Shown: positions 1-8,651, numbered from the stretch's first letter. The stretch: 64,000 nt of DNA from Streptomyces sp. SN-593 (GCF_016756395.1 NZ_AP018365.1:6265001-6329000); one strand, 5' to 3'. Made by a program: numbers and translations. The notes: generated from the sequence alone by a model not told the origin.

Positions 1-3000
1 TGCGCGGCTTCAAGTCGTTCGCCTCGGCGACGACGTTGCGCTTCGAGCCGGGAATCACCTGCGTCGTCGGTCCCAACGGCTCCGGCAAGTCCAACGTGGT
101 GGACGCGCTGTCGTGGGTGATGGGCGAACAGGGTGCCAAGTCGCTGCGCGGCGGCAAGATGGAGGACGTCATCTTCGCCGGCACCACCGGGCGCCCCCCG
201 CTGGGCCGCGCCGAGGTGTCGCTGACCATCGACAACACCGACGGCGTGCTGCCGATCGAGTACGCCGAAGTCACCATCACCCGGATCATGTTCCGCAACG
301 GCGGCAGCGAGTACCAGCTCAACGGCGACACCTGCCGGCTGCTGGACATCCAGGAACTGCTCTCCGACTCCGGTATCGGCCGCGAGATGCACGTCATCGT
401 CGGCCAGGGCCAGCTCGACTCCGTCCTGCACGCCGACCCGATGAGCCGCCGTGCCTTCATCGAGGAGGCGGCCGGCGTCCTCAAGCACCGCAAGCGCAAG
501 GAGAAGGCGCTGCGGAAGCTCGACGCGATGCAGGCCAACCTCGCCCGCGTCACCGACCTCACCGCCGAGCTGCGCCGCCAGCTCAAGCCGCTCGGCCGGC
601 AGGCCCAGGTCGCCCGCCGCGCCGCCGTCATCCAGGCCGACCTGCGCGACGCCCGGCTGCGGCTGCTCGCCGACGACCTGGTGACGCTGCGCGAGGCACT
701 GCGCGCCGAGGTCGCCGACGAGGCCGCGCTCAAGGAGCGCCGGGACGCCGTCGAGACCGAACTCGCCGCCGCCGTACGCCGTGAGGCCCACCTGGAGGAG
801 CAGGTGCGGGCCCTGACCCCGCGGGTCAACGACGCCCAGGCCACCTGGTACGCGCTGTCCCAGCTCACCGAGCGGGTGCGCGGCACCATCGGGCTGGCCG
901 AGCAGCGCCACCGGCACGCCACCGGCCAGCCGGCCGAGGAGCGGCGCGGCCGCGAACCGGAGGACATGGAGCGCGAGGCCGCCCGCATCCGGGAACAGGA
1001 GGCCGAACTCGTCGAGGCGCTCGACGCGGCCGAGCACGCCCTGGAGGACACCGTCGCCCACCGGGCCGAGCTGGAGCACCGGCTCGCCGAGGAGGAGAAC
1101 CGGCTGCGGGTCGCCGCCCGCGCCGTCGCCGACCGCCGCGAGGGCCTGGCGCGGCTGAACGCCCAGGTCAACGCGGCGCGTTCGAAAGCGGGTTCGGCCG
1201 AGGCCGAGATCGGCCGGCTCTCGGCCGCCCGGGACGAGGCCCGCGACCGCGCCGAGTCCGCGCAGGGCGAGTACGAGGAACTGCGCGCCCAGGTCGAGGG
1301 GCTGGACGCCGACGACACCGAACTCGAGGCCCGCTTCGAGGCCGCCCGCTCCGCGCAGGCCGCGGCGGACGACGAGTTCAGCGCTGCGCGGGAGGCGGCC
1401 ACCACCGCGGAGCGCCGGCGCGCCGCCGTGGCCGCCCGCCGTGACGCCCTCGCCCCTTCGCTGCGCCGCAAGGACGGCACCGGCGCGCTGCTGGCGCGGG
1501 CCGGGACACCGGACGGCCTGGACGGCGTCCTCGGTTCGGCCGCCGAACTGCTCCAGGTCACCCCGGGGTTCGAGGTCCCGCTCGCCGCCGCCCTCGGCGT
1601 CGCGGCCGACGCGGTGGCCGTGTCCGGTCCGGCGGCCGCCGCGGAGGCGCTGCGGCTGCTCCGCAAGGAGGACGGGGGGCGCGCCGCGCTGCTGCTCGCA
1701 CGGCCGTCCGGCGCGGCCGCGACCGCGCCGGTGGCCGGCGGCCCCGCCGCGGGGTCGGCCACGGAATCCGCAGGTCAGGCTGCGGGGGCCGCCGCCCAGG
1801 CCGCAGGGGGGCCGGCCCCCTCCGGGCGCGGCGCTGCCGATCCCGTCCTGCCCGGCCAGTCCGCCGGGGAGCGCGACCGGGCGGAGCACGGCTCGGTACC
1901 GGGGCAGGCGGACGGCGCCGGTTCCGCCGCGGGCTCCGCGGAGCCGGGCGACGGTCGTACGGCGTACGGCGCCGAGGCCGGCGAGGTCCCCTCGGGGGCA
2001 GGGGCAGGGGCAGGGGCAGGGACGGGAGCGGGAGCCGATGCCGCGGCCGGAGCAGCCGCGACCGCAGCCTCCGCCGGGCCGGGCGCGGCCGCCGACCGTA
2101 CGGCGGCGGCCCTCGCGGCGCCCGGCGTCCCGTCCCCGCGGCCCGAGGGCGCGGGGCTGCCCCCGCAGGCGCGGCACGCCGTGGAACTGGTCGACGGCGA
2201 CGCGGACCTGCTGCCCGCGGTGCGCCGGTTGCTGCACGGGTTCGTCGTGGTGCCCACGCTGGAGGACGCCGAGGCACTGGTCACCCGCTGCCCGGAACTG
2301 ACCGCGGTGACCGCGGAGGGCGACGTACTGGCCGCGCACATGGCGCAGGGCGGCTCGGCGAAGGCGCCCAGCGTCCTGGAGGTGCAGGCGCAGGTGGACG
2401 AGGCGAGTGCGGAGTTGGAGCGGCTGGCGGGGGAGTGCGCGGAGTTGGCCGAGCGCCAGCAGGCGGCCAAGGAGCGCAGGGCGGCCGCGGCCGGTGAGGT
2501 GGACGACCTGGGCCGGCGGCGCAGGGCCGCGGAGAAGGCGAAGTCGTCGGTGGCGCAGCAACTCGGCCGGTACGGCGGCCAGGCGCGGGCGGCCGCGGGA
2601 GAGGCGGACCGCGCGGCCGCGGCCGTGGGCCGGGCGGAGGAGGCACTCGCCGCGGCGCGCGAGGAACTGGAGGAGCTGTCGTACCGGCTGAGTGAGGCGC
2701 AGGAGGAGCCGGGCGAGGAGGAACCGGACACCTTCGCCCGGGACCGGCTGGCCGCGGACGGCGCGAACGCGCGGCAGACCGAGATGGAGGCGCGCCTCCA
2801 GGTGCGCACCCACGAGGAGCGGGTCAAGGGCCTGGCCGGGCGGGCCGACGGGCTGGACCGGGCGGCCCGCGCCGAGCGGGAGACCAGGGCGCGGGCCGAG
2901 CGGCGCCGCGCCCGGCTGGCGTACGAGGCGTCGGTGGCGGCGGCCGTGGTGTCCGGTGCGCGGGGGCTGTTGGCGTGCGTGCAGGTCTCGCTCGGCCGGG

Positions 3001-3998
3001 CGGAGGCGGAGCGGGTGGCCGCCGAGCAGGCCAGGGCCGGGCGGGAGGCGGAACTCGGCACGGAGCGGCGGCGCGGCCGGGAGTTGAAGTCCGAGCTGGA
3101 CCGGCTGACCGGGGACGTGCACAAGGGCGAGGTGCTGGGAGCCGAGAAGAGGCTGCGGATCGAGCAGTTGGAGGCGAAGGCGCTGGAGGAGCACGGCATG
3201 GAGCCGGCCGGCCTGGTCGCCGAGTACGGCCCGGAGCTGCCGGTTCCGCCGTCGCCGCCCGCCGAGGGGGAAGTCCTGCCCGAGGACCCGGAGCACCCGC
3301 GCAACCAGCCGGTGCCGTACGTCCGGGCCGAGCAGGAGAAGCGGCTCAGGGCGGCGGAGCGGGCGTACGCGCAGTTGGGCAAGGTCAACCCGCTGGCGCT
3401 GGAGGAGTTCGCGGCGCTCGAGGAGCGGCACAAGTTCCTCACCGAGCAGTTGGAGGACCTGCGCAGGACCCGTGCCGACCTGCTCCAGGTGGTCAAGGAC
3501 GTCGACGAGCGGGTGGAGCAGGTCTTCACGGCCGCCTTCCACGACACCGCCCGGGAGTTCGAGGGTGTCTTCTCGCGGCTCTTCCCCGGTGGCGAGGGCC
3601 GGTTGCTGCTGACCGACCCGGACAACATGCTCACCACGGGGGTGGAGGTTGAGGCGCGGCCGCCGGGGAAGAAGGTGAAGCGGTTGTCGCTGCTGTCGGG
3701 CGGTGAGCGCTCGCTGACCGCGGTGGCGATGCTGGTGTCGATCTTCAAGGCGCGGCCGAGCCCGTTCTACGTGATGGACGAGGTCGAGGCGGCGCTCGAC
3801 GACACCAACCTGCAACGGCTGATCCGGATCATGGAGGAGCTTCAGGAGAGCTCGCAGCTGATCGTGATCACGCACCAGAAGCGGACGATGGAGGTCGCCG
3901 ATGCCCTGTACGGCGTATCGATGCAGGGTGACGGGGTGTCCAAGGTGATCAGCCAGCGCCTCCGGGACGGCAAACGCACGGCCGCCCACGCCGGCTGA
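1..3998 (+). CDS. smc: Chromosome segregation ATPase SMC (5' end missing)
   Basis: Structural maintenance of chromosomes protein, the core ATPase of bacterial condensin, which compacts and segregates the nucleoid. The reading frame is already open at base 3, so the true start lies upstream of the window. The Walker A motif GPNGSGKSN lies near visible residue 25. Long coiled-coil arms rich in Glu, Ala and Arg follow, then the hinge, the ABC signature LSLLSGGERS near residue 1228 and Walker B FYVMDEVEAALDD near 1255. The visible part exceeds 1,320 residues against about 1,190 usual for Streptomyces SMC. The excess is an Ala/Gly/Pro-rich insertion at about residues 570-715 inside the hinge. Identity is certain. 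Confidence 0.97.
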   Translation, partial: RGFKSFASATTLRFEPGITCVVGPNGSGKSNVVDALSWVMGEQGAKSLRGGKMEDVIFAGTTGRPPLGRAEVSLTIDNTDGVLPIEYAEVTITRIMFRNGGSEYQLNGDTCRLLDIQELLSDSGIGREMHVIVGQGQLDSVLHADPMSRRAFIEEAAGVLKHRKRKEKALRKLDAMQANLARVTDLTAELRRQLKPLGRQAQVARRAAVIQADLRDARLRLLADDLVTLREALRAEVADEAALKERRDAVETELAAAVRREAHLEEQVRALTPRVNDAQATWYALSQLTERVRGTIGLAEQRHRHATGQPAEERRGREPEDMEREAARIREQEAELVEALDAAEHALEDTVAHRAELEHRLAEEENRLRVAARAVADRREGLARLNAQVNAARSKAGSAEAEIGRLSAARDEARDRAESAQGEYEELRAQVEGLDADDTELEARFEAARSAQAAADDEFSAAREAATTAERRRAAVAARRDALAPSLRRKDGTGALLARAGTPDGLDGVLGSAAELLQVTPGFEVPLAAALGVAADAVAVSGPAAAAEALRLLRKEDGGRAALLLARPSGAAATAPVAGGPAAGSATESAGQAAGAAAQAAGGPAPSGRGAADPVLPGQSAGERDRAEHGSVPGQADGAGSAAGSAEPGDGRTAYGAEAGEVPSGAGAGAGAGTGAGADAAAGAAATAASAGPGAAADRTAAALAAPGVPSPRPEGAGLPPQARHAVELVDGDADLLPAVRRLLHGFVVVPTLEDAEALVTRCPELTAVTAEGDVLAAHMAQGGSAKAPSVLEVQAQVDEASAELERLAGECAELAERQQAAKERRAAAAGEVDDLGRRRRAAEKAKSSVAQQLGRYGGQARAAAGEADRAAAAVGRAEEALAAAREELEELSYRLSEAQEEPGEEEPDTFARDRLAADGANARQTEMEARLQVRTHEERVKGLAGRADGLDRAARAERETRARAERRRARLAYEASVAAAVVSGARGLLACVQVSLGRAEAERVAAEQARAGREAELGTERRRGRELKSELDRLTGDVHKGEVLGAEKRLRIEQLEAKALEEHGMEPAGLVAEYGPELPVPPSPPAEGEVLPEDPEHPRNQPVPYVRAEQEKRLRAAERAYAQLGKVNPLALEEFAALEERHKFLTEQLEDLRRTRADLLQVVKDVDERVEQVFTAAFHDTAREFEGVFSRLFPGGEGRLLLTDPDNMLTTGVEVEARPPGKKVKRLSLLSGGERSLTAVAMLVSIFKARPSPFYVMDEVEAALDDTNLQRLIRIMEELQESSQLIVITHQKRTMEVADALYGVSMQGDGVSKVISQRLRDGKRTAAHAG
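1995..2018 (+). repeat. Four GGGGCA hexamer repeats inside smc hinge insertion
   Basis: Four perfect tandem copies of GGGGCA encode an alternating Gly-Ala stretch in the low-complexity insertion of the SMC hinge. The copy number is a multiple of three bases, so slippage would change protein length without breaking the frame. Confidence 0.8.
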
Positions 3999-4089
3999 TC
4001 TTTCACGACTCGAACACCGCCGGTCGTCGTGGCCTGCTTTTCCCAGGTGAAATGTGCCACGCGCGCTGCATTCCGCCCTCCTCCGGTTT

Positions 4090-4118
4090 TTGATGTTCGG
4101 AAGTTGTATGCATACTCT
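4090..4118 (+). promoter_or_regulatory. Probable glcP promoter with palindrome on the -10
   Basis: A -35 box TTGATG (4090-4095) and a -10 box TACTCT (4113-4118) are separated by 17 bp. The perfect 10-bp palindrome GTATGCATAC (4106-4115) overlaps the -10, which would suit a repressor site. The leader to glcP would be about 100 nt. Inferred from sequence only. Confidence 0.5.
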
Positions 4119-4225
4119 CTGAGCGATTGCCCATACGTTCGAGTGGTGGCCGCCGCCGAGGCGGCCAACACTGGAAGATCCGAACCCTCTTGTGAGGGCT
4201 CGCCGTCGAGCCCGAGGAGCACACC

Positions 4226-5656
4226 TTGACCAGCACCGCATCAGCGGCCGGGACGTCGGGCCGGGTTCCGCCGCCGACCGAACACCTCGGCCATGTCATC
4301 TTCATCACCGCGGCCGCCGCCATGGGCGGCTTCCTCTTCGGCTACGACAGCTCGGTGATCAACGGCGCGGTCGAGGCGATCCGGGACAGGTACGACATCG
4401 GTTCGGCGGCGCTCGCCCAGGTGATCGCGATCGCGCTGATCGGCTGTGCGATCGGGGCGGCCACCGCGGGCCGCATCGCCGACCGGATCGGCCGCATCCG
4501 CTGCATGCAGATCTCCTCGGTGCTCTTCACCATCAGCGCGGTCGGCTCCGCGCTGCCGTTCGCGCTGTGGGACCTGTCCATGTGGCGGATCATCGGCGGC
4601 TTCGCGATCGGCATGGCCTCCGTGATCGGCCCCGCCTACATCGCCGAGGTCTCGCCCCCCGCCTACCGCGGCCGGCTGGCGTCCTTCCAGCAGGGCGCCA
4701 TCGTGCTCGGCATCGCCGTCTCCCAGCTCGTCAACTACGGCATCCTCCAGTCCGCCGACGGCGACCAGCGCGGCAACGTGATCGGCCTGGAGGCGTGGCA
4801 GGTCATGCTCGGCGTGATGGTCATCCCCGCGGTGATCTACGGGCTGCTGTCCTTCGCCATCCCCGAGTCCCCGCGGTTCCTGCTCTCCGTCGGCCGCGAC
4901 CGGGAGGCCCGCGCGGTGCTCGCCGACGTCGAGGGCGAGGGCGCCGACCTCGACGCGCGCGTGAACGAGATCCAGACCGCGATGCACCGCGAGCACAAGG
5001 CGAGCTTCCGCGACCTGCTCAACCCCCGCTCGGGCGGGATGCCGAACTTCCTGCCGATCGTCTGGATCGGCATCGGCCTGTCCGCGTTCCAGCAGCTCGT
5101 CGGCATCAACGTGGCGTTCTACTACTCGGCCACGCTGTGGCAGTCGGTCGGCATCGACCCGAGCAGCTCGTTCCTCTACTCCTTCACCACCTCGATCGTG
5201 AACATCATCGGCACGGTGATCGCCATGGTCTTCGTGGACCGGATCGGCCGCCGCCCGCTCGCCCTGATCGGCTCCGCCGGCATGACGGTCGCGCTCGCGC
5301 TGGAGGCGTGGGCGTTCTCCTCCAAGCACGGCGCGACGCTCCCGACCGCCGAGGGCACGGTGGCCCTCGTCGCGGCCCACTGCTTCGTGCTCTTCTTCGC
5401 CCTGTCCTGGGGTGTCGTGGTCTGGGTCTTCCTCGGCGAGATGTTCCCCAACCGGATCCGCGCCGCGGCCCTCGGGGTGGCCGCCTCCGCGCAGTGGATC
5501 GCGAACTGGGCCATCACCGCGAGCTTCCCGAGCCTGGCGGACTGGAACCTGTCGGGCACCTACGTCATCTACACGTGCTTCGCACTGGCCTCGATCCCCT
5601 TCGTCCTGCGCTTCGTGAAGGAGACCAAGGGCAAGTCCCTGGAGGAGATGGGCTGA
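4226..5656 (+). CDS. glcP: Major facilitator superfamily glucose permease
   Basis: Sugar-proton symporter of the MFS sugar porter family, 476 residues with about twelve membrane segments. Family motifs visible: DRIGRIR after the second helix, PESPR in the central loop, and DRIGRRPLA in the second half. In S. coelicolor the glucose permease glcP1 lies directly beside smc, and this gene occupies the same place, so glucose is the likely substrate. The start is TTG at 4226, chosen because GAGGAG precedes it at good spacing and the first membrane segment begins soon after. The gene is monocistronic behind the promoter near 4100. The substrate is inferred from synteny. Confidence 0.9.
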   Translation: MTSTASAAGTSGRVPPPTEHLGHVIFITAAAAMGGFLFGYDSSVINGAVEAIRDRYDIGSAALAQVIAIALIGCAIGAATAGRIADRIGRIRCMQISSVLFTISAVGSALPFALWDLSMWRIIGGFAIGMASVIGPAYIAEVSPPAYRGRLASFQQGAIVLGIAVSQLVNYGILQSADGDQRGNVIGLEAWQVMLGVMVIPAVIYGLLSFAIPESPRFLLSVGRDREARAVLADVEGEGADLDARVNEIQTAMHREHKASFRDLLNPRSGGMPNFLPIVWIGIGLSAFQQLVGINVAFYYSATLWQSVGIDPSSSFLYSFTTSIVNIIGTVIAMVFVDRIGRRPLALIGSAGMTVALALEAWAFSSKHGATLPTAEGTVALVAAHCFVLFFALSWGVVVWVFLGEMFPNRIRAAALGVAASAQWIANWAITASFPSLADWNLSGTYVIYTCFALASIPFVLRFVKETKGKSLEEMG

Positions 5657-5672
5657 CCGCGGGACTGGCGGC

Positions 5673-6344
5673 TCACCTGGTGCGGGGCGGCCCGACGAGT
5701 TCGACGCTGAGGGCGACGACTCCGAGGGCCTCCCGTTCGGGTGGGTAGATCTGACGGATGTTCGCAAGCTGCTCGTCGCGGGTGGCCAGCGGATTGACCG
5801 ACGCGACGTCCTCGTGGTCGAACATCTCCTCGAAGGTGTCGTAGCGGGCCACGCGTACCACCCGGGTCAGTACCTCGTCGCCCTGGCAGCGGAACCTGAT
5901 CATCGAGCCCTCCTTGATCTTGCGGCGACTGGAGTCGTTCACGCGGATCTCGGTGGTCTTGCGGCCGGTCGCGATGAGGTCGAAGTAGCGCTTGTAGATA
6001 CCCATCTCGTGGGCGCGGATCACGGGATCGGTGGGGCGTGCTGTCATGATGCGGCCGAGTTCCTTGACAGTGAACGAGCGGAAGAAGTGCTTGGGGTCGG
6101 TGAGCAACCGGCCGACCAACCAGACCAATGCGTCCACGTAGTTGTCAGTCGATCCCGGCCAAGCCGTGGTGTCGAGCATCCAGGGCTCGACATCTGCGGG
6201 CAGCACGTCCCTACCCTTGTCCCGCAGCAGGGACTTGGAGAGTTTCGCTCCGGTCGGGGCGAGGACCTGCGGCGTGAAAACGCGGACCGGTGTGCGCGTG
6301 ATCGGGGTGTTGAGAGCGCCGAGAGCACCATCGACGAGTTGCAT
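5673..6344 (-). CDS. C-terminal part of class I aaRS-like/ASCH protein (after frameshift)
   Basis: This 223-residue frame continues the protein encoded upstream at 7147-6345, but one base out of phase. It opens with an ATG that overlaps the other frame. Residues 34-38 read KLSKS, a KMSKS-like loop of class I aminoacyl-tRNA synthetases. Residues about 113-215 form an ASCH domain (signature KTTEIRV), a fold linked to RNA or modified-nucleoside binding, in place of the usual anticodon-binding region. It could be a separate protein started at 6344, but the KMSKS loop makes sense only when joined to the upstream half. A single-base deletion or sequencing error is the simplest reading. Function unknown. 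Confidence 0.75.
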   Translation of the reverse strand: MQLVDGALGALNTPITRTPVRVFTPQVLAPTGAKLSKSLLRDKGRDVLPADVEPWMLDTTAWPGSTDNYVDALVWLVGRLLTDPKHFFRSFTVKELGRIMTARPTDPVIRAHEMGIYKRYFDLIATGRKTTEIRVNDSSRRKIKEGSMIRFRCQGDEVLTRVVRVARYDTFEEMFDHEDVASVNPLATRDEQLANIRQIYPPEREALGVVALSVELVGPPRTR

Positions 6345-7147
6345 CCGAAGACCCAGTCGCCGCCCTTCATCATGACCTGCAACGTGTGGTGACCGCGGCT
6401 CAGGGTGCGTTCCTTGACCAGGTTGCGGTAGAGGGTGGCCAGGTCGAGATAGGCAAGATCGTCTTCAGGGTCTATGTGTGCCTCGTATCCGCCGTGGTCC
6501 AGACAGACGGCGGTGAAGGTTGCTCCGTCCTCGTCCAGGTGGGCCAATTTGGTGCGGTCCGCGCGCTTCTCCGCCCATCCGCACCTCGGACACGGGACTC
6601 GGACGTGGACGACGCCATGGGAGGGTGCCATCCACCATCTGATGTCTTCCAGCCTTTCCAGGGTGCGCAGGAACTCGGCGCGGAACCCGGGTGTGGCCTG
6701 CTGATCGGTATATGTCTCCACCCTGTAGTCGGTGTCGGTCGCCTCCGAGAGGGAGGCGAAGAACGCCCCGTAGTAGCCGTCGATGAGCTCGCCGACCCTG
6801 TCTTTGCCCAGCGCGTGGTAGTACGTCTGCTGGTAGGCGGTGTGCGTCTCCGGGTCGAGCACCACCTCGTAGGGTGCGTTGTCCAGGGCACCGAAGCGCA
6901 CCATCGTGTCGATGGAGAACTCCCGTCGCGCGGTCTTGGCGAGCAGGAACGCTGCGGTCTGGACGAGGTTCGTACCCAGGTGAGGTGCCCCGTTGATCTG
7001 AGTGCCCACCACGAACTCGATGCGGGTGGGCCGTGCGGCCAGGACGCGTGGGCGCAGGATGTCGATCGAACGCAGCAGCGCGTTGGCCAGCACACTGTTC
7101 GGTGAGATGAGTAAGCCGGGTTGTCCCTTGCGGTCCAACGCGTTCAC
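6044..7147 (-). CDS. N-terminal part of class I lysyl-tRNA-synthetase-like protein (frameshifted)
   Basis: Catalytic half of a class I aminoacyl-tRNA-synthetase-like protein, most like class I lysyl-tRNA synthetase. The HIGH-type motif PHLGTN is at residues 55-60, and a zinc-ribbon-like set CPRC...CLDH at 186-218. Homologous sequence stops near residue 268 (base 6345); the frame stays open to 6044 only as out-of-phase sequence. The partner half lies in the next frame at 6344-5673. The start is GTG at 7147, overlapping the upstream stop by 4 bases; TTG at 7138 has better spacing from GGAGG. Codon 12 is TTA (7112-7114), the rare leucine codon that needs bldA tRNA. Whether it charges tRNA is unknown. 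Confidence 0.75.
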   Translation of the reverse strand: MNALDRKGQPGLLISPNSVLANALLRSIDILRPRVLAARPTRIEFVVGTQINGAPHLGTNLVQTAAFLLAKTARREFSIDTMVRFGALDNAPYEVVLDPETHTAYQQTYYHALGKDRVGELIDGYYGAFFASLSEATDTDYRVETYTDQQATPGFRAEFLRTLERLEDIRWWMAPSHGVVHVRVPCPRCGWAEKRADRTKLAHLDEDGATFTAVCLDHGGYEAHIDPEDDLAYLDLATLYRNLVKERTLSRGHHTLQVMMKGGDWVFGCNSSMVLSALSTPRSRAHRSAFSRRRSSPRPERNSPSPCCGTRVGTCCPQMSSPGCSTPRLGRDRLTTTWTHWSGWSAGCSPTPSTSSARSLSRNSAAS

Positions 7148-7746
7148 CCTCCTTGGCCGGGTTTGGGCAGGCGCAGGTTGGCGCAGATGAAGTCCAGTCG
7201 GTTGCCCGCCGAGTCGGGGGCAACGAAGACGGGTTCGTATCCGGCGTCGTAGTACCCCTGCACGATCAGTTCGTGGACGCGGCGGATCTCGCGATCCTTG
7301 GCCCAGACGATGTCGTCGGGGTCCTCGAAGGTGTCCAGCGGATCGAGGACGAAGATCGTGTCGTAGCGGTAGCGGCGGGACGCTTCCTCCAACTGTTCGG
7401 CCGGTCTCAGCCCGAAGAACCCCTCCCATCCGTAGCCGTCGGGAATTCCTCTGTTGTAGAAGCGGACCCCGCCCGTGTGCGCCGTGTATTCAGTGATGAA
7501 CGCCTCGAGCACTTCCAAGGAGTACGCACGGCGGTCCTCTTTGAGGAGGTGCCGACCGAGACGTTCGCGATGCTTGCGGTAGATCTCCCTGCCGGGTTCC
7601 TGGACCATGCAGGGGATTCCGGCATCGTGGACCGCCTCGATCAGGTCGTCCTTGCCTGACGACGGGCCACCTGTGATGACGTAACGGCGGGGGGTGTCGG
7701 TCGCCGTTGCCTGCAGCATTGCGGCCAGGGCCGGATCGGTGGTCAC
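7144..7746 (-). CDS. AAA_28-like P-loop NTPase with atypical Walker A
   Basis: A 200-residue single-domain P-loop protein resembling the AAA_28 (NadR kinase/Ttd14-like) group. The loop near residues 26-34 reads GGPSSGKDD. The Ser/Thr that normally follows Lys and helps bind magnesium is replaced by Asp, so nucleotide hydrolysis may be weak or altered. Other family-like stretches include NRGIPDGYGW and FVLDPLDTFEDP. GTG at 7746 overlaps the stop of the upstream gene, and its own stop overlaps the GTG of the synthetase-like gene. Translational coupling suggests the three products act together. The substrate cannot be told from the sequence. Confidence 0.75.
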   Translation of the reverse strand: MTTDPALAAMLQATATDTPRRYVITGGPSSGKDDLIEAVHDAGIPCMVQEPGREIYRKHRERLGRHLLKEDRRAYSLEVLEAFITEYTAHTGGVRFYNRGIPDGYGWEGFFGLRPAEQLEEASRRYRYDTIFVLDPLDTFEDPDDIVWAKDREIRRVHELIVQGYYDAGYEPVFVAPDSAGNRLDFICANLRLPKPGQGG

Positions 7747-8651
7747 GACGGTAGTCCGTTCTCTTCATCGGGGGCTTGCCGGGCGGGTGCGGGGCCTGCG
7801 GAGAAGCCGTGGGCCCAGGCGTTGCCCAGTTCGATCTCGTCGTGGAGGGCGGAAACGAACTGCTCCCGGCTGACACCGCCGCTGGCGGCCTCGGTCAAGC
7901 GGGACACCTGTGCCGAGGTCAGGGTCGGCGTCCAGCCGGCCAGTGCGACCAGCTCTTCCGTCGAGGAGTACTGGCCGGGGTGGAACGCGTCGGTGTAACT
8001 GATCGCTTCGGCACGGGCTGCTGCCCACCGCCAGGCGGCGGTCACCGATGTGTGCAGGATGTCCCTCCGGTCCGCGCGTAGGCTGACCAGCCGCTCGACA
8101 GCGAGAAGTTCGGCGCGTGCGGCGTAGATCGCCGACCACAGCCGGCTGAGCTGTTCCTCGTGCTCGGTGACTTCCCAGGCGAAGGGGTCGGCCTGGATCG
8201 GGCTCCGTTCGGTTGTGGGGGCCAGCCGTGGCGCGATCACCGCTGAACGGGTGAATCGATCGGCATCAGCCAGTAGTTCCCACGCGATCGTCTCCACCAG
8301 CTTGGGTTCGACCCGCTTGCGGAAATGGTGGACTTCGTGCCCGGCTTGCTCAGCGGCCAGGATCCGCCGGGTGGTGAGATTCTGCCCCCCATCGGCCGGC
8401 GGCAGTCCGAACAGCGCCCGCGCGGCCGCGGCATAGCGGGTGTCGGGGAAACGGGCGAGCAGGCCCCGCAACGTGCCGTCGAGAGCCGTGACGCGGCTGG
8501 CTTCGTCCGTGGGGTCAATCGCTCTGGCAAGGACCCCGCGAAGGTCGAGGAGAGCTTTGTCCGCGCTGCCCGGTGTGACCGGCAGGCCGGGCCGGAGCAG
8601 TCGTCTTACCGCGGCCACGACCTCTTCCTCCACTGGGCTTTTTCTGGGCAT
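7743..8651 (-). CDS. Unknown 302-aa protein, first gene of the aaRS/ASCH operon
   Basis: Not recognised. It is a mostly helical, soluble protein without membrane segments or signal peptide, with charged and aromatic motifs such as GHEVHHFRKRVEPK mid-protein and a Pro/Glu-rich tail. The chosen start is ATG at 8651 (MPRKSP); an upstream ATG at 8696 would translate through the inverted repeat and is less likely. The first seven codons lie inside the left arm of a 21-bp inverted repeat (8631-8689), so transcript folding could control translation. No clear ribosome-binding site is seen. Its stop overlaps the start of the P-loop gene. It may be a sensor or partner for the two downstream proteins. 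Confidence 0.65.
   Translation of the reverse strand: MPRKSPVEEEVVAAVRRLLRPGLPVTPGSADKALLDLRGVLARAIDPTDEASRVTALDGTLRGLLARFPDTRYAAAARALFGLPPADGGQNLTTRRILAAEQAGHEVHHFRKRVEPKLVETIAWELLADADRFTRSAVIAPRLAPTTERSPIQADPFAWEVTEHEEQLSRLWSAIYAARAELLAVERLVSLRADRRDILHTSVTAAWRWAAARAEAISYTDAFHPGQYSSTEELVALAGWTPTLTSAQVSRLTEAASGGVSREQFVSALHDEIELGNAWAHGFSAGPAPARQAPDEENGLPS

Noticed and set aside
1775-3748. Long open frame antisense to smc
   Set aside because: It follows the strict codon pattern of smc on the opposite strand, with Arg/Ser-rich low-complexity translation and no known motifs. High GC makes such shadow frames common.
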